This document shows positions 11,056 through 22,800 of a stretch of 64,000 nt of DNA, piece after piece. The notes under the pieces were generated by a model. The model saw nothing but the letters and a program-made list of their open reading frames with translations, had not been told where the DNA came from and searched no databases. The DNA is from Plasmopara viticola (lineage: Eukaryota; Oomycota; Peronosporomycetes; Peronosporales; Peronosporaceae): the NCBI GenBank assembly GCA_001695595.3, contig MBPM02000094.1, forward strand, positions 1-64,000. Direction: 5' to 3'. The first letter of the stretch is position 1. Each line of letters starts with the position of its first letter. A program made the translations under genes and the position numbers.

Positions 11056-12050
11056 TTACAATGAGCTCGACTCTTCCCGGTCTTTTTGCCAATGCGAATG
11101 GCGCATTGTTTGCCACTGACCCGAAAAAAATTCTGCATTCGGTGTAGCAACCAGTTCTGTTCCACGTGCACGTCGGTAGTCGCGCTGCATTGTACTTCTA
11201 ACATTATTGATTGTGACAATCGGCTCACTTCTCCCCAGTTTATTTGCCCATACAAATGGCATATTGTTTGCCACCGGCACCAGAGATTCTTCTAACTTTG
11301 GCCGAGCATGATTCTCGTCCATCCATATTGTTAAGCATCGAGTTGGTGCGCTGGCATTTGCTGTTTCTGACCTTCACCTCGTCATGTCGTTAATTAAGCC
11401 GAGCTTCTGAGTAATCAACTGCTTATTCAATTGTCCATCAGGAGCAACGGCGCTGGTCGAAGGAAAGCTTAAAGATGCAGGTCGGTAGTCATGCTGCGTT
11501 ATAGGTCTTCCAGCATTATTGACTGTGTTCGTCGGCTTTTCTCTCTCCAGTCTTTTTGTACAAACGGCACGTCGTTCGCCACTGTCACCACAGCCTATTT
11601 TGGTTTTGGTGCAGCATGCAGCAGTGCTTGTCTATACACATTAAATAGGTCTTGGTTTGATGGGCTGGTGCTTGCTATTAATGATATTCAACGTTGGATC
11701 CAATTGCATATAGTTTGTCATTGCCTCTGCAGCTTTCGCAATCACATCGTCTCGATTTGTCCCCATCACATTAGCCGCTTTTGTGATGGTCTGATCTAAT
11801 CCTTCTAAGAGATTGTTTTCGTTCGAAAAACGCTTCAACATGCGGTCTTCACCGCCCGCGTGGACCGCCCATTTTTCTTTAGGTCACGATTTCCTCGAAG
11901 AACTCGCTTCGGCAGCATCTTGTTAACGGTTCCACCAGACGTCACAAAATCATTGTTAGGCACTTTCTCAGGCTCGGTCTGGTCAAATTCAGCAGCCGAA
12001 CAGTTGGTCACAATGAGTAACGCGATAGCTACGTAGTATGCGCCGCGCAT
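11056..12050 (-). pseudogene. RxLR effector pseudogene, 3'-truncated
   Basis: Third member of the local effector family. From an ATG at 12,050 it reads MRGAYYVAIALLIVTNCSAA, a signal peptide, then FDQTEPEKVPNNDFVTSGG and LPKRVLRGN. This contains a canonical RVLR motif. A frameshift follows, and the EER position reads EDR in the other frame. The next frame gives RFSNENNLLEGLDQTITKAANV, matching the intact paralogues. Downstream, several degenerate copies of the internal repeat (LVPVANNMPFVWANKLGR, QRDYRRAR) are scattered over frames with stops. The conserved C-terminal domain is absent: the gene is cut off where the Copia LTR begins at 11,054. It sits between the two duplication copies. Its 5' flank resembles that of the copy 2 gene (gcttttcaaa...tttgattRgtaag). 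Confidence 0.85.
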
Positions 12051-12472
12051 AGGGAGGGACGGGGGGGTCAGCTTTTCAAAGATTTCGTGACAAATTTGAT
12101 TAGTAAGTAAAAATTAACAGAACTGATTGGTGGTAATTCGACTTATTGGATACCGGTAATCGTGACAAGATGCACCGTGGATAGTAGAAAATGAATGGTA
12201 ACATGTAGTGTGCGTGCGTAAGCCCAGTGTCAAGCTGACGCCAACCTTTTAAGCTATCAATTGCAATCGAATGTTTTGCCTTTCCGATTCCGAAAGTGAC
12301 AACATTAGGCAAAATAACACTTAAGCTCTAGCCCTAGATGCTCTGTGAAAAGAGCTATTGATATAATAAAAACGTATGGTTAAATATCGCATTATCTATA
12401 CGGTGATAGTATCGGAAGGGTATCTGTCGGATGTGGCAATATTATTGATATTCAAGAGTGATACATCTTGTG
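12051..12472. other. 5' flank of the truncated RxLR pseudogene
   Basis: Shares blocks with the 5' flanks of the other minus-strand effector loci (for example gcttttcaaa, tttgattagtaag and gaaagtgacaMcat). It lacks the tcaattttgtttttt block seen before the intact genes. No other feature was seen. Confidence 0.5.
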
Positions 12473-12486
12473 CGAGAAGTCGATTT

Positions 12487-12811
12487 TGTATTGTTCGTAT
12501 TACGTTCTCGCGTTGCCAAGTTATGCACGTGCTAGGCTCAGTCTGGCTAGTCCACGGCATAGAGTGGTGTCCGCATACGTCGGGTCTCGTTCGGCGGGCA
12601 GTGCAGCCAGCACCGAGGTCGTGAGGGTCTTCCATGCTTTTGTTTAGCTCTGACTTAGTAAGAGCCCAGGTGGCGCCCTGGTGCTGGAGACCGTCGCGTC
12701 GAGGGTGAGACTCGTTAGAGACCTGCATTTGCCCGAGAGCACCTACCCGAAGAGCGCGAGCAATTAGCCCCCGCGCTTGAAAGAAGGGCGTCACCCCAAC
12801 CGTTTTCGAAC
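12487..12811 (-). mobile_element. SINE-like retroposon, complete copy
   Basis: About 325 bp, minus orientation, flanked by a perfect 14-bp direct repeat cgagaagtcgattt at 12,473-12,486 and 12,812-12,825. The 5' end reads GTTCGAAAACGGTTGGGGTGACG. The 3' end reads ...aacttggcaacgcgagaacg followed by a short imperfect (AATAC)-type tail. No clear tRNA-type A or B box was found. Part of the body is open in one frame (NESHPRRDGLQHQGA...LGAGCTARRTRPDVCG), so derivation from the 3' end of a LINE is possible. Confidence 0.8.
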
Positions 12812-13072
12812 CGAGAAGTCGATTTGTGGCCAAAAAGGCAGTGTAGACGGTTGCAAGTCGGTCAGGCCATTCCCGAAGATCGAGTCAACCTACAAGAAGG
12901 TTGCTTCGGCCTCCAAGGCTCCTCCACCTGCTGCGCCTCATCATTTTCTTATACTAAACACTGACGAGGCGGAAGCCTAGACGTAGCCCACCCCCTGTCT
13001 TTTTTCCTATCAGCAGGCGCGGATTGAATTTGAGCAGCCAGTATTCAAACAATAATTCTTACAGTAAGATGT

Positions 13073-13297
13073 ATGCCACAGCCATCGCAAAACGAGTCTT
13101 CCCTCACATGGGATGAAGGATACGTCACTTTCGCTACTTCTTGGCCCATGAATCGCGCGGCAGCAAACACTTTGCATCCTATGCATCTTTTTGATAAAAA
13201 TTACGTTCGACTGAGTGCTATCCCACACGGCTCTGACACAGTCTTGGCTTTCTTGCCCTCGACGTTTTTTGCAGTGGTTAATGGCGCTCACGCTTAA
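13073..13297 (+). pseudogene. Possible degenerate RxLR N-terminal relic, convergent to the intact RxLR gene
   Basis: Copy 2 partner of 483-707: an open 74-codon stretch beginning MPQPSQNESSLTWDEGY. Its RAAANTLHPMHLFDK...SAIPHGSDT portion matches RAAANTLLPRHV...AIPRDSDT on the minus strand at about 29,090-29,240. The latter in turn resembles the NELLPRHVLRE segment of the effectors. In both settings the relic lies 0.8-0.9 kb beyond an RxLR stop codon and points towards it. Confidence 0.25.
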
Positions 13298-14187
13298 AAA
13301 GTTTCTACCTGCGCTCGAATTAAAAAAAATGATGGTTGATGTGCGTGGCACTGAAGTGCTCACCGTATAGTGATCATCCATGAGAAGCTCACGGCTAATA
13401 AACTCATACGGAGGTGGCGACAAGAACAACATCGAAGTAGAGTTGCTGACAAGAACTTACACGTCCCAGCGAATAGCTTTGTGGTACTTGACGAGGCGGC
13501 ATTAGCACTGAGAACAACGAAAGATGATGTACACTATTTCTCAATGGAGTTGCAAGCCTTCTTATTGTGGTCCCTCGGCGCCATCTAATAGCTTGCGCCT
13601 ATTTTCAAAGGTTTCTACCTGTAGCATCACTATTGCAGCCTTATCTTCAGCAACACAACAGCGCGCGTAATGGCGAAAAATATATATTTTAGCGCTCCGT
13701 ACTGTTTGTAAAAGTTGATCGAATGGTTTATCTTTTGGCGTTGGCTTCTATGACCAATCATAAAAAACTGGCAGAGTAACTTAGCGCTAGAACGAGTGAA
13801 CGCGAATATGAGTGACCGATGCAGTCGAGGACAATACGCTTTCTTATACATAATACGCGTCAAAAGACTACATTTAGGTGACTGGCGGTGCTTTGACGAG
13901 GGAGACCGTGACGAACTTGCTCTTGCAGTGCTCTAGCATTAACCGCTTTGGTATTATAGATAACAATTTGTTGGGTTTTGCCCTTGTTATTTAGAGCATA
14001 CAGAAAGTTTCAATTAGGTCGGGAAGTCAAATTGCTAAATTACCTACGTTTTAAAAATTGATTTTTGTATGGAAAAGTATTGATAAACTTCACCAACTGA
14101 CTCCGTAATTTAGTCAACAGCGATCGTCACGCTCCCTTTATCCATAATACAGATTCATCAAGTAGCATCAACGCTACTGACCCAAGT
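13298..14187. other. No gene seen
   Basis: 3' flank of the intact minus-strand effector, shared with copy 1. A block containing gcgcgctgttgtRttg is also recognisable in the 3' flank of the plus-strand effector near 28,750-28,770. Confidence 0.5.
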
Positions 14188-15768
14188 TTAATGCTCAAAA
14201 ATCGATTGATGGGAGTTGACTTTCGAAGGCAATTCGTCGATGACAACCCCACCACTATGGCAAAATTCATAGAATAACTCGTACATGATGGCCAATTTCG
14301 CCGTGTAGGCCGCGTCCAAATTCACCTTAGTAGCCTGCAAAGCTGACTCACCAGTCCCCAACAACTTTGTCATATCTGGGCCCAACACTCTCTGTGAGAC
14401 ATCTTGCGTTTGCGCAGTTGCCAGAAAATGGAGTGTTCGATGAAGAACTGAGTTGTTTGGACTTGAGTTTTGCCATCTGAGCAAGCGAAGCATCTTAGCC
14501 GTCTCTTGCGGATACTGGTGAAATGGCAGGCTAAGCGCCTTCAGAAACGCCTCGTGAATTTCTTTCACCTTATCATCTACCACGACTTCAAAATCCACAA
14601 CAGGGCCTTCCGCGATTTCAGCCTTACAATCTATGGGAACGCTTTGACCCATCGTCGTCGCGGGATGCGCGGATTGCTCATTTTTTTCTAGCAAGTAAAA
14701 AGGATGGTTGACTAAATGCGTATCCACCTTGTCAGGGTAGTTAATATTGCCAAACTCTACCGTCTTCTGAGCGATCAGCTGTTTGTTAAGTTGACCACCA
14801 GGATCGGCGGCAATAGTCGCTGAAGAGACCAAACGCTTGTGTTGAAGGTTGTGCACAGCTACAGATTTTATAGCATTTTCCACAATGACTTTTGACGTAT
14901 ATCTTCCCAGTCTTATTGCCAATACGGTTCTCGCATTATTTGTCAGCGGCATCAGAGATTTTGTTGGATTGATTGCCACCGACACCAGAGATTTTTCTGG
15001 ATTTGGCAAAGCATGCGATGCTTGTCCGCCCACACTGTTACGCATTGAGTCGATCCGCTGGTGCTCGCTGTTTCCGATCTCGACCTCGTCGGGATATTTG
15101 TTCAAGTCAAACTCCAACGCCTTCTGAGCTCTCAGCTGCTTGTTGGGTCGACTATCAGGAACGGCGGCTCCAAATGTAAAGGAGCCTGGAGGCGCGGGTC
15201 GGTAGTCGTGCTGCGCCATAATCCTTGCAGTTTTTTGCATATCGACATTCGGCTTAATTTTTTTCAGGTTTTTTGCCGATGCAAATGACGCAATGTTTGC
15301 CACTGGCACTAGAGGCGTTTCTATATTTGGCGTATGCAGTGCTTGTCCACCCACATTGTTAGGCGTCGGGTCAATGCGCTTTCGCTTGCTGTTTAAAGCT
15401 TTAGACACAGGTTTCAATTGCTTGTACTGTTCAATTGCTTCCGTAGCTTCCGCAATCACATCATCTGCACCCGTTCTGATCTTACTAGCCGAACTGATGA
15501 CATTCTGGTCTAGCTCTTTTGAAATACCAATCTCGTTCGAGAAATGTCCCACCATGCGCTCTTCACTGCCCGCGTCGACCGCCAACGTGTCCTTTACATT
15601 GGGACTTTCTCGAAGAACATGCCTCGGCAACAACTCATTAACGTTGCCACCAGACGTCACGCCGTCATTGTGAGGTGCTTGCTGAGGCTCGGCCTGGTCA
15701 AAGCCTGCAGTTGCTTGGCCGCAAGCTACGACGAGAAGCGCAATAGCCACGTAGTGTGCGCCACGCAT
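14188..15768 (-). CDS. Secreted RxLR-like effector, 526 aa (HVLR-SEER)
   Basis: Predicted secreted effector of the oomycete RxLR class, expected to act inside host cells; its target is unknown. The ATG at 15,768 is chosen because MRGAHYVAIALLVVACGQATA is a signal peptide shared by all paralogues here; an upstream in-frame extension of 40 codons lacks one. HVLR is at residues 50-53 (the canonical first R is replaced by H) and SEER at 68-71. Residues 127-131 (SKRKR) resemble a nuclear localisation signal. Two tandem repeats of about 105-115 aa follow (about 126-232 and 233-350), each running from xxRID through xxVGGQA, VA and QLxxQKxxEF to YPDxV. A conserved helical C-terminal domain (about 397-505) contains HEAFLKALSLPFHQYP and KLAIMYELFYEFCH. 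No intron. The duplicate at 1627-3196 is broken. The paralogue at 26,755 aligns along the whole length. Confidence 0.9.
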   Translation of the reverse strand: MRGAHYVAIALLVVACGQATAGFDQAEPQQAPHNDGVTSGGNVNELLPRHVLRESPNVKDTLAVDAGSEERMVGHFSNEIGISKELDQNVISSASKIRTGADDVIAEATEAIEQYKQLKPVSKALNSKRKRIDPTPNNVGGQALHTPNIETPLVPVANIASFASAKNLKKIKPNVDMQKTARIMAQHDYRPAPPGSFTFGAAVPDSRPNKQLRAQKALEFDLNKYPDEVEIGNSEHQRIDSMRNSVGGQASHALPNPEKSLVSVAINPTKSLMPLTNNARTVLAIRLGRYTSKVIVENAIKSVAVHNLQHKRLVSSATIAADPGGQLNKQLIAQKTVEFGNINYPDKVDTHLVNHPFYLLEKNEQSAHPATTMGQSVPIDCKAEIAEGPVVDFEVVVDDKVKEIHEAFLKALSLPFHQYPQETAKMLRLLRWQNSSPNNSVLHRTLHFLATAQTQDVSQRVLGPDMTKLLGTGESALQATKVNLDAAYTAKLAIMYELFYEFCHSGGVVIDELPSKVNSHQSIFEH

Positions 15769-15849
15769 GGGGGGGGAGGTGGGGCAATCGACAAGGAGCT
15801 GACAGAGTACAGTGCGACCGGCAGGTTTGAACGTGCTTTGCAAAATAAA

Positions 15850-15876
15850 AAAAACAAAATTGATTGGTATGAGAGT
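15850..15876 (-). promoter_or_regulatory. Likely core promoter (INR/FPR-like) of the 526-aa effector
   Basis: On the minus strand, about 90-110 bases before the ATG, the sequence reads ctcataccaatcaattttgtt followed by a T-rich tract and ttttgcaaag. This resembles the oomycete initiator plus flanking promoter region (consensus roughly YCAYTYY then CAWTTTNYY). A similar tcaaattgttttttatctgttttgcaaa lies before the plus-strand paralogue. Pyrimidine-rich sequence (acctcccccc) immediately precedes the ATG. Inference from family consensus; no transcription start is visible in DNA. Confidence 0.45.
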
Positions 15877-17914
15877 AGAGCTTTTCAAAACAGACTAGCA
15901 GATTTGATTGGTAAGAATTTAGCACATGAGATACTGCATACGTATAAAAGTAACAGTTTAGCGTAAATACAATCTACGATTTTAGCTTGTGTCTTACTTA
16001 AATTGAAAGTGACACCATCCATTTTCGAGAACTATAATGCATGCAGCTAAATTACCTTGTGGCACAAATTTTACAATATACCAGCTCCTATATTCGTTTG
16101 AAGCGCGCTCTGACGTTATGCTTCAAACAAATTTAAGATCAAGTCAATTGGCGTGCTCCCTTCTCTTCGTGATAATTCAGTCTATAACAACATGGTACGC
16201 TCTCTTAAAATGGCCAAATCTCTTTTTGCATGCTATGAACTTCAAATTTGCTTATGATCTTCCACTCAACGACCGTTCTTTATCCTTGGTCTGAAGATAA
16301 TCAGTGTGTGCGATAACTTGGATTTTGAAGACTGGTATACATACACCATAAGGATATGGTCCTACCTATTCTTTAGATAGAGCTGAATTTTGTGTTACGA
16401 TTTACGCAAGAGCTGTAGTTATTGCAAAATCCTACGCAATTTCCGTGAAAGCAAACACTGAAATGGCTGTATTGTACACCAAGAAAGAAGGTCTTTGAGC
16501 GCTTTCAATCAACAGTCAGCTTTTGAACATAATAAATTGCGTAAAGACAATTAAAAGACAACAAAAACTCGGCTTTAAAGAACGATCCGCTCCACAAGAA
16601 TATGTATTTATTTCCTTGATTTTCTTCTAATTTGGTTAGGTGATAACGCTGACCAAACGTATTGAAAGAGTCTCCCACGGAAAAACACACGCTTATCTAT
16701 CTTCCTCGCCCACTGGTCCACAGACACCTTATTCTTCAGACGATGTTACAAACGCTATATATGACGAGAGGCGTTGCAATAGCCCATCTAATATTCGTCT
16801 GACTCTCTATCCGCTAAAGCTGTGAATAAGCCGTAGACTGACTGGCAAAGTGGCCTCATCACCAGGAGTAACACCTTAATGACATTAACTTTGCAGTCAG
16901 ACTCACTTGTCATTCATTTCAGTATGCCGTAGCTCCCATAGGTCAAGCCCCGACCAATAATACCCTTGCTGATGATGTCACCAATTAAAGAAACAATAAG
17001 ACAAAGGATCAACCACCCTCAACACATTACTTGAAGTGGGTCCGGCCGTAATTTCCAAAGTATTGGGCGGGAACTTTGTCACTTACTCACGTCCGATTGC
17101 TAACGTAAGTTACGGTTCTGTAAGAAGTTCATTTACTCTCTGGAGAACGAGTTCGTCGAGGAAAAGGAGAAAGTAGCAGCCCCACCCCGATCAATATTAG
17201 AAAAAGCTATGCCACCAAGCTGTACGCTCATGTGCTATGCGCGCCACGAAAACGTTTTGGAGGTCACTCCTTATCTATCATTTTTCATAATTATTTGATT
17301 CAAAAGGAGTCACTATTCTAGTGTAACCTTGCGGCAGCTATGCGCGTGCTTATAGCAGTCTAGCTTAGATATTCTTATCACCGACGTAACAATCCAGAAG
17401 ACAAATTTGACTTACACTCATTTTTGTGATACTGTCACTCCGCAGAATCAATTACAGCAGTTTTTCGGGATCAAGCAAACCTTCAGGGTATTGTAATTCC
17501 AGCAGATTTTTAACAAAGTATGTTTCTTGTGCTAGTTACCTCGGTTGAACACAATCTATCTCTGACATACCTCGGATTTCGTAAGATATCAACCCAGGCA
17601 ACACAAGCTTGAGCTATGGACAGAACTCTCAAGTCATTTCCTCCCTGATTGACAGCAAATGAAACTGCGATCTATGTACAAAGCGCTTGTTGCATTTAAA
17701 CTCTTGTGGCCTTGATCAAATGTGGTAGATTTGGATTTTTAGCTCTTTTTAACTCTTGAAGTCGTAATCAGTTGTGATGGATTTAAAATCGCGGCTCTTT
17801 CGAATCCTATGAAGCAGGGCTGTACTCGAATTTCTTTATGTTTGTCTAAGCACAATAAAACGGGCTTTCGTGCACATATAGCGCAGTGTATCTTTGTGTA
17901 CAATTAAATCTTGA
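15877..17914. other. Non-coding flank, duplication copy 2
   Basis: Partner of 3290-5329. No convincing gene, RNA or element seen. Confidence 0.5.
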
Positions 17915-18590
17915 CGGGAATTGAAAAGTATATAACGTGACACTTCACTTACACCGCAGATCCTTGATCGAGATGCCTTGTCAGAGAACTATTCACGCTG
18001 CTGATGGCGTGGAGAAAACGCTGCATCGCTCAGTGGCTTACGTTTCATTCAACCTGCAGTGGTATGGGATAACTTGAACTGCCTTGGCTTCAAGTCAGCC
18101 ACACCACTCAATATATGTAGGAAGAAATACTTCGACGAGCACCGCGAGTAGTTTCAGTGCCACTACACGTTGCGGACACCTAATCTCGATATGATCGGTA
18201 TCCAAATCAGACACACCCATGTCTAACACTTTAAACGACTTCTATCGAAGCCCAAACTAATAGCGCCTCTTCATCCTAGCAAATGTATTCGCGACTCACC
18301 TAGCTTTCGCTGGAGAAAAGCGGGTGCAACCGAAGACCTTTGCACTTTGGCTAGCCCGCACATGCTGAAGTCACACCATTCCAAGGGTGATATCAGGCTT
18401 TGCATCCAGAAAGCTAACTGCTTTCGATGCTATCGAAAGAGGAAAACTAGAGCTCAAAATCTCCTGGATCCTGGTCACATTGTACCTCGCTCCTGCCGCT
18501 AAGTAAAGAGTAACACTTTTAGTCTGACGAACTTGAAAATCTCAAAAGACATCATTCAATATTAAAGCGTCAAATGTAATTATCCGATTT
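17915..18590 (-). repeat. Inverted repeat, left arm, copy 2
   Basis: Duplicate of 5330-6000; its reverse complement aligns with 19,190-19,855. The same interrupted ankyrin-like reading is present. Confidence 0.55.
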
Positions 18591-19189
18591 CAATGCGTCA
18601 GAAGACACAATATTGTTTACAGCCTCGCTATGAGGAATTTTTTAGGTTACGCTTTTGCAGTCCGCTGGAAAAAAAGACCTAGTTACCTTTGCACAAATTT
18701 AAGTACCTTTCCTCACTACAATGGACGGTGAGCTTCTTTCAGGAGAGTCACCATCCTCAAAATGTAATGCGCACGGGCGAGAATACCCGCTCTTTTTTAG
18801 TAGGAAGTGATTCGAAACTATGGCTAACCGGACGGTCCGAGCCCATAGAGTTCAGGTATGCTGATGAAGAGGAGGCAGAAATTCAAGCAGCTGATCAGCA
18901 TCCATCAATGTTTGATCTGTGGTGAATCTTGCCGTATGCGACTAATATGTTTCTGTTTCCAAGCGCGTCGGAGTTTGAGGTCTCAAAACTAGTATGGCGT
19001 GTTGAAAAGCAAGCCTGGTGTGGCCTCCTGGGAAACGTTTTATGGCTCTAGAGAGAATTAACAGTCGACATACTTTGGCCCATGAAGTAATAGACTTCTT
19101 TACTTACATCGTGCTTGCCAGACTGACTTGCTCTTTTATTAGGTATCGGTGAATGATCTCAGCAAGCCACTCATTGTCTTATCGTTAAT
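18591..19189. other. Spacer between copy 2 inverted repeat arms
   Basis: Partner of 6001-6599. One open stretch (18,689-18,925) ends in an acidic FRYADEEEAEIQAADQHP segment with no recognised homologue. Confidence 0.4.
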
Positions 19190-19855
19190 GAGGGATCGGT
19201 TGTTACATTTGACGCTTTGATATCGAAGCAAAATTTCTAAAACTTGCAAACCTATCAGCTCGAAAGTGTCATTGTTTTCTTAGCGGCACGAGCGAGGGTC
19301 ATTATAACAAGTATCCAGAAGAATTCAAGCTCCAACTTTTCCTCTTTCGATAGCGTCGATAGCTGTAGGCTTTGGTTCTAGATACGAAGAATAAACTAAA
19401 CTCACCTTAGGAATGGTGTGGCTGGACCATCACACGATTTTGGTTGATTGAATGCAAAAGACTTCACTTGCAGCCTTGGTGAGTCACAAATTTATATCTG
19501 CTAGGATGAAGAAGCACAAGTAATGTGAGCATTGGACCAAGTCGGTCAATGTGGTGGGCATAGGTGTGTCTGAAATGGATACCGATTATATCGAGAATAG
19601 GTTTTCGGAACGTTTAGTGGCATTGAAACTACTCGCGGTGTTCGTCAATGTATTTTTTTTACATATGTTGAGAGATACGGCTGACTTAAAGCCAAGGCAG
19701 TGCAGGCTAGGTCATACCACTGCACTTGAAGTGAAACATAGGCCACTGAGCGATGAAGCATTTGCTGCATGCCGTTAGCAGCGTGATTGGTCCCCAGACA
19801 AAGCGTTTAAATTTATGACCTACGGTGTACGTGGAGTGTCATGTTACTGACCGTG
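19190..19855 (+). repeat. Inverted repeat, right arm, copy 2
   Basis: Duplicate of 6600-7260. An open stretch of 75 codons (19,551-19,778) covers the RLVALKLLAVFVNVF segment, but nothing marks it as an expressed gene. Confidence 0.55.
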
Positions 19856-22800
19856 CAATTCTCGTCGTGGTCGGCGCTCTCTGCGTATCACGCAAGATAT
19901 AGTTGGCGGTAGGTCAACGCAATGTAAAAAAGGCCGGTGGGGTTGCACGCAGCCCACTGAGCAACACTCATCGTTAGATGTATATACGTTGTGAAACGGT
20001 TGACCGGAGATCAAGACATCTGGGGTACTATCTTTTAATGCACGTAGACAATCCCCAATAGCGGGGCCTCTGATGAGACATTTATGTAGACATTAGCATA
20101 TCAATAATTCTTTGCGATCATTGATCTCTTTGGCAAACAGGCAATACATAGCACCCATCGACTAGTGCAAGATGGCACGTCTAGAACAAAAGTATCGGGT
20201 CAGAAAACGACGAGTTGTGCTCGGCTGTATACATGTATAGAGATAGAGATCGCTATCAGCATAGGCAGGATAAGCCTACAGTTCATTTCGTCAGTAGATC
20301 TCGGTTTGACCTTTATGGAAGAATTTGATGGGAGTTGTTAGGCCGACGGCATAGCCAAAAAATAATATATATTATCAGTATCATAATAGCATTCGGTGTC
20401 CGGACGAGATCTTCAATCCTGATTAATCTGTTTATACAGCACACATGCGATGCGCGCGACAAAACCTTTTGCTTAAGCTTAACGAAATGGTTAAAGCTTG
20501 CTATTTCTGTCATCCTCGCCATCAGCGCATGAAAAAGGCAAGTGCCTCCATCCACGAAGCTTAAGTCTTGCTCATGAGCCTACCGCTCAAGACGAATAGC
20601 TTAGGGGGTCCCGCATGCGGAGCTTTGCATGCGCCGCACTCACCTGAGCTACGTGCTTTGAAGCCCGTGTATCATGCATTGCGTGCTTGCGAAAGATCAC
20701 TATTCCGCTGCATACTTCGATTCGCGCACTCTTTAATCAAACGATGAACATAATGAGCTGTTAGAAATTCGACGAGATGCAAAGGCACGAAGAGATACAA
20801 GCGAAATGTGACTTGCTTAATTTAATTTGGTGAACAAACAACAAATTTGTGCCATCGGTCCGGCTTTGATTATCCGAGAAGCTAGGTCGGGTACACGAGC
20901 GCCTATAGAGTTGACGCTTTAGCCTCGGCATGTGAGGCCCTTTACGGGAAGTTATTGGCTCCGAATTTTTTTTTGTGCAGACTGCCGTACTTGTTGATGG
21001 CTTATAAAAGTTGAGATGCGAATTTTGCATCTATACTAACTCCCCATGAGACGTCTGCGAATGATAAACTACTTTTAAAGCGTTGAATACAAATTACAAA
21101 ACTTTCCGCTTGCTTTCTGTGAGACCTCTAGCAGCTTTGCTGATCTTTGCTCATATCTCCAGTGCCTATAGTATTAGCGGCGAGAAAGCTAAGTTTTGCC
21201 GAAGATGCTGATCATCACTATTAAAATCATCTACGAAGTCAAAAGTTTGCCAAATTAAAAGTCATAAACACTTAAAAGCTCGCGGTGTAAGGGTACCACA
21301 CATACATAATTTAATATAGTATGAGTCGTATAGGTGTCCATCCCCGTCCTGGACGACTTTTTGCTATTCTAATAAGAAAGCTCGCTGAGAGCGCTCTTAC
21401 AACTAAAGGACGCGCGATTTTTTTTTTAGGGCTCGTGCAACCAAGTGTTACATTCCTCATGGCCAAGCAAAAAATTCGCCTTTTCGACGCGTCTTGCAAG
21501 CCTGAGCAGGACTAGTTCCTAATGCTTAAAAGTAGTTTTGACTACTAGTGCTATCGTCCTGTTGTAATCATTCGCTTGAAAAAAGCGCAAACTATTTACA
21601 ATGCGAACCAATATGAAATGCGATCGAAGTATTCCTGACACCGAAAAAAAGTATGACCAAGCCAAAGGTCACCTGAGGATCGTAACGGTTTTGCTGACAG
21701 ATTTACAAGATTAGGCCTGAGCAAATTTTTACGGCTCAAGACTAAACCCTCAAAAACCTTTCAGACTTTACAGCTTAAATTATCGGTACTCTTCTTTGAG
21801 GTCGATCACCTACAATTGAATTATAGCATATTCCTACTAATGTATATTAATTCGCGTTATTGCGCCATGTACTACTCATCTATTAGCTCCTCAGAAAGAT
21901 TTACTGCCTTCTTATTTATGACCTAAACATCTATTTAATCGTGTCGCACAATATGTTAATATAGCTAATGTGACTAGGTTTGTGTAACCCCATTAGATTT
22001 TTTTTGCTCGGACAGAGAACGGAATTTGGCGGCTGACTTATGCTTACAAAAAATCAATTACGGCAATGGACCTGAACAGCCGTTAATTCAAGGAAAGGAC
22101 ATGTTACTTTAGACCAAAGTGCACAATATTTGGCTGGCGGTTAGTGTTTGCACAAACGAGTGGCCCCTCATGGCGGTGAGTACTTGTAGCTTTTGATATG
22201 GGAGTGCCGAGGAAAATCCCAGAGCTATACATCTCCCAGCGTTGTTTGGCTGTCTAGTTTCACGATAGTTTCGGCCATTATAAGCTCTTGTCTATACATA
22301 GTTTTAAATAGCTGCTTTAACAGAAATTAATCGGCTCTGAGTGTCATCTATGCCGTCAAATGCAAGTTTTGATGTTATGAAGATTGGTGAACACTACGTC
22401 AGCATCACCAATTACGTGTTTGCGGTCGAGAAGGCTTAAGTGCTCGGTTGCTTTATTTGGTGTGCCATATATGTTTACATGTATTTTTCTTTAATACGAT
22501 CCATACATAGCGATACTATAAAGCTTATATGATACCTGATTCAGGATTTGATAGCAAGAAACGCTGCGGCTTGGCCAACGCTACGGCCCAAAAAAAAATT
22601 CACTAAGCGATCAGGCTTAGCCAGTTATTTGCACACGTACAGCGCTAGCTATGTGGGTGTCGAAACCCCTTTGTCCAATCAATTTGAGAAAAACATAAAG
22701 TGGTGTAATGACATACATTACCAGTATTTTTTTTATAAAATGTAGGAAAGCCTTCGGCAGAAACCTGCTCTGGCTTTGCCGGACAACACAAAGCCAATTT

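Noticed and set aside
14188..15888. Effector start at the far upstream end of the open frame (566 aa)
   Set aside because: The extra 40 residues are not shared by the paralogues and would bury the signal peptide; the ATG at 15,768 is used.
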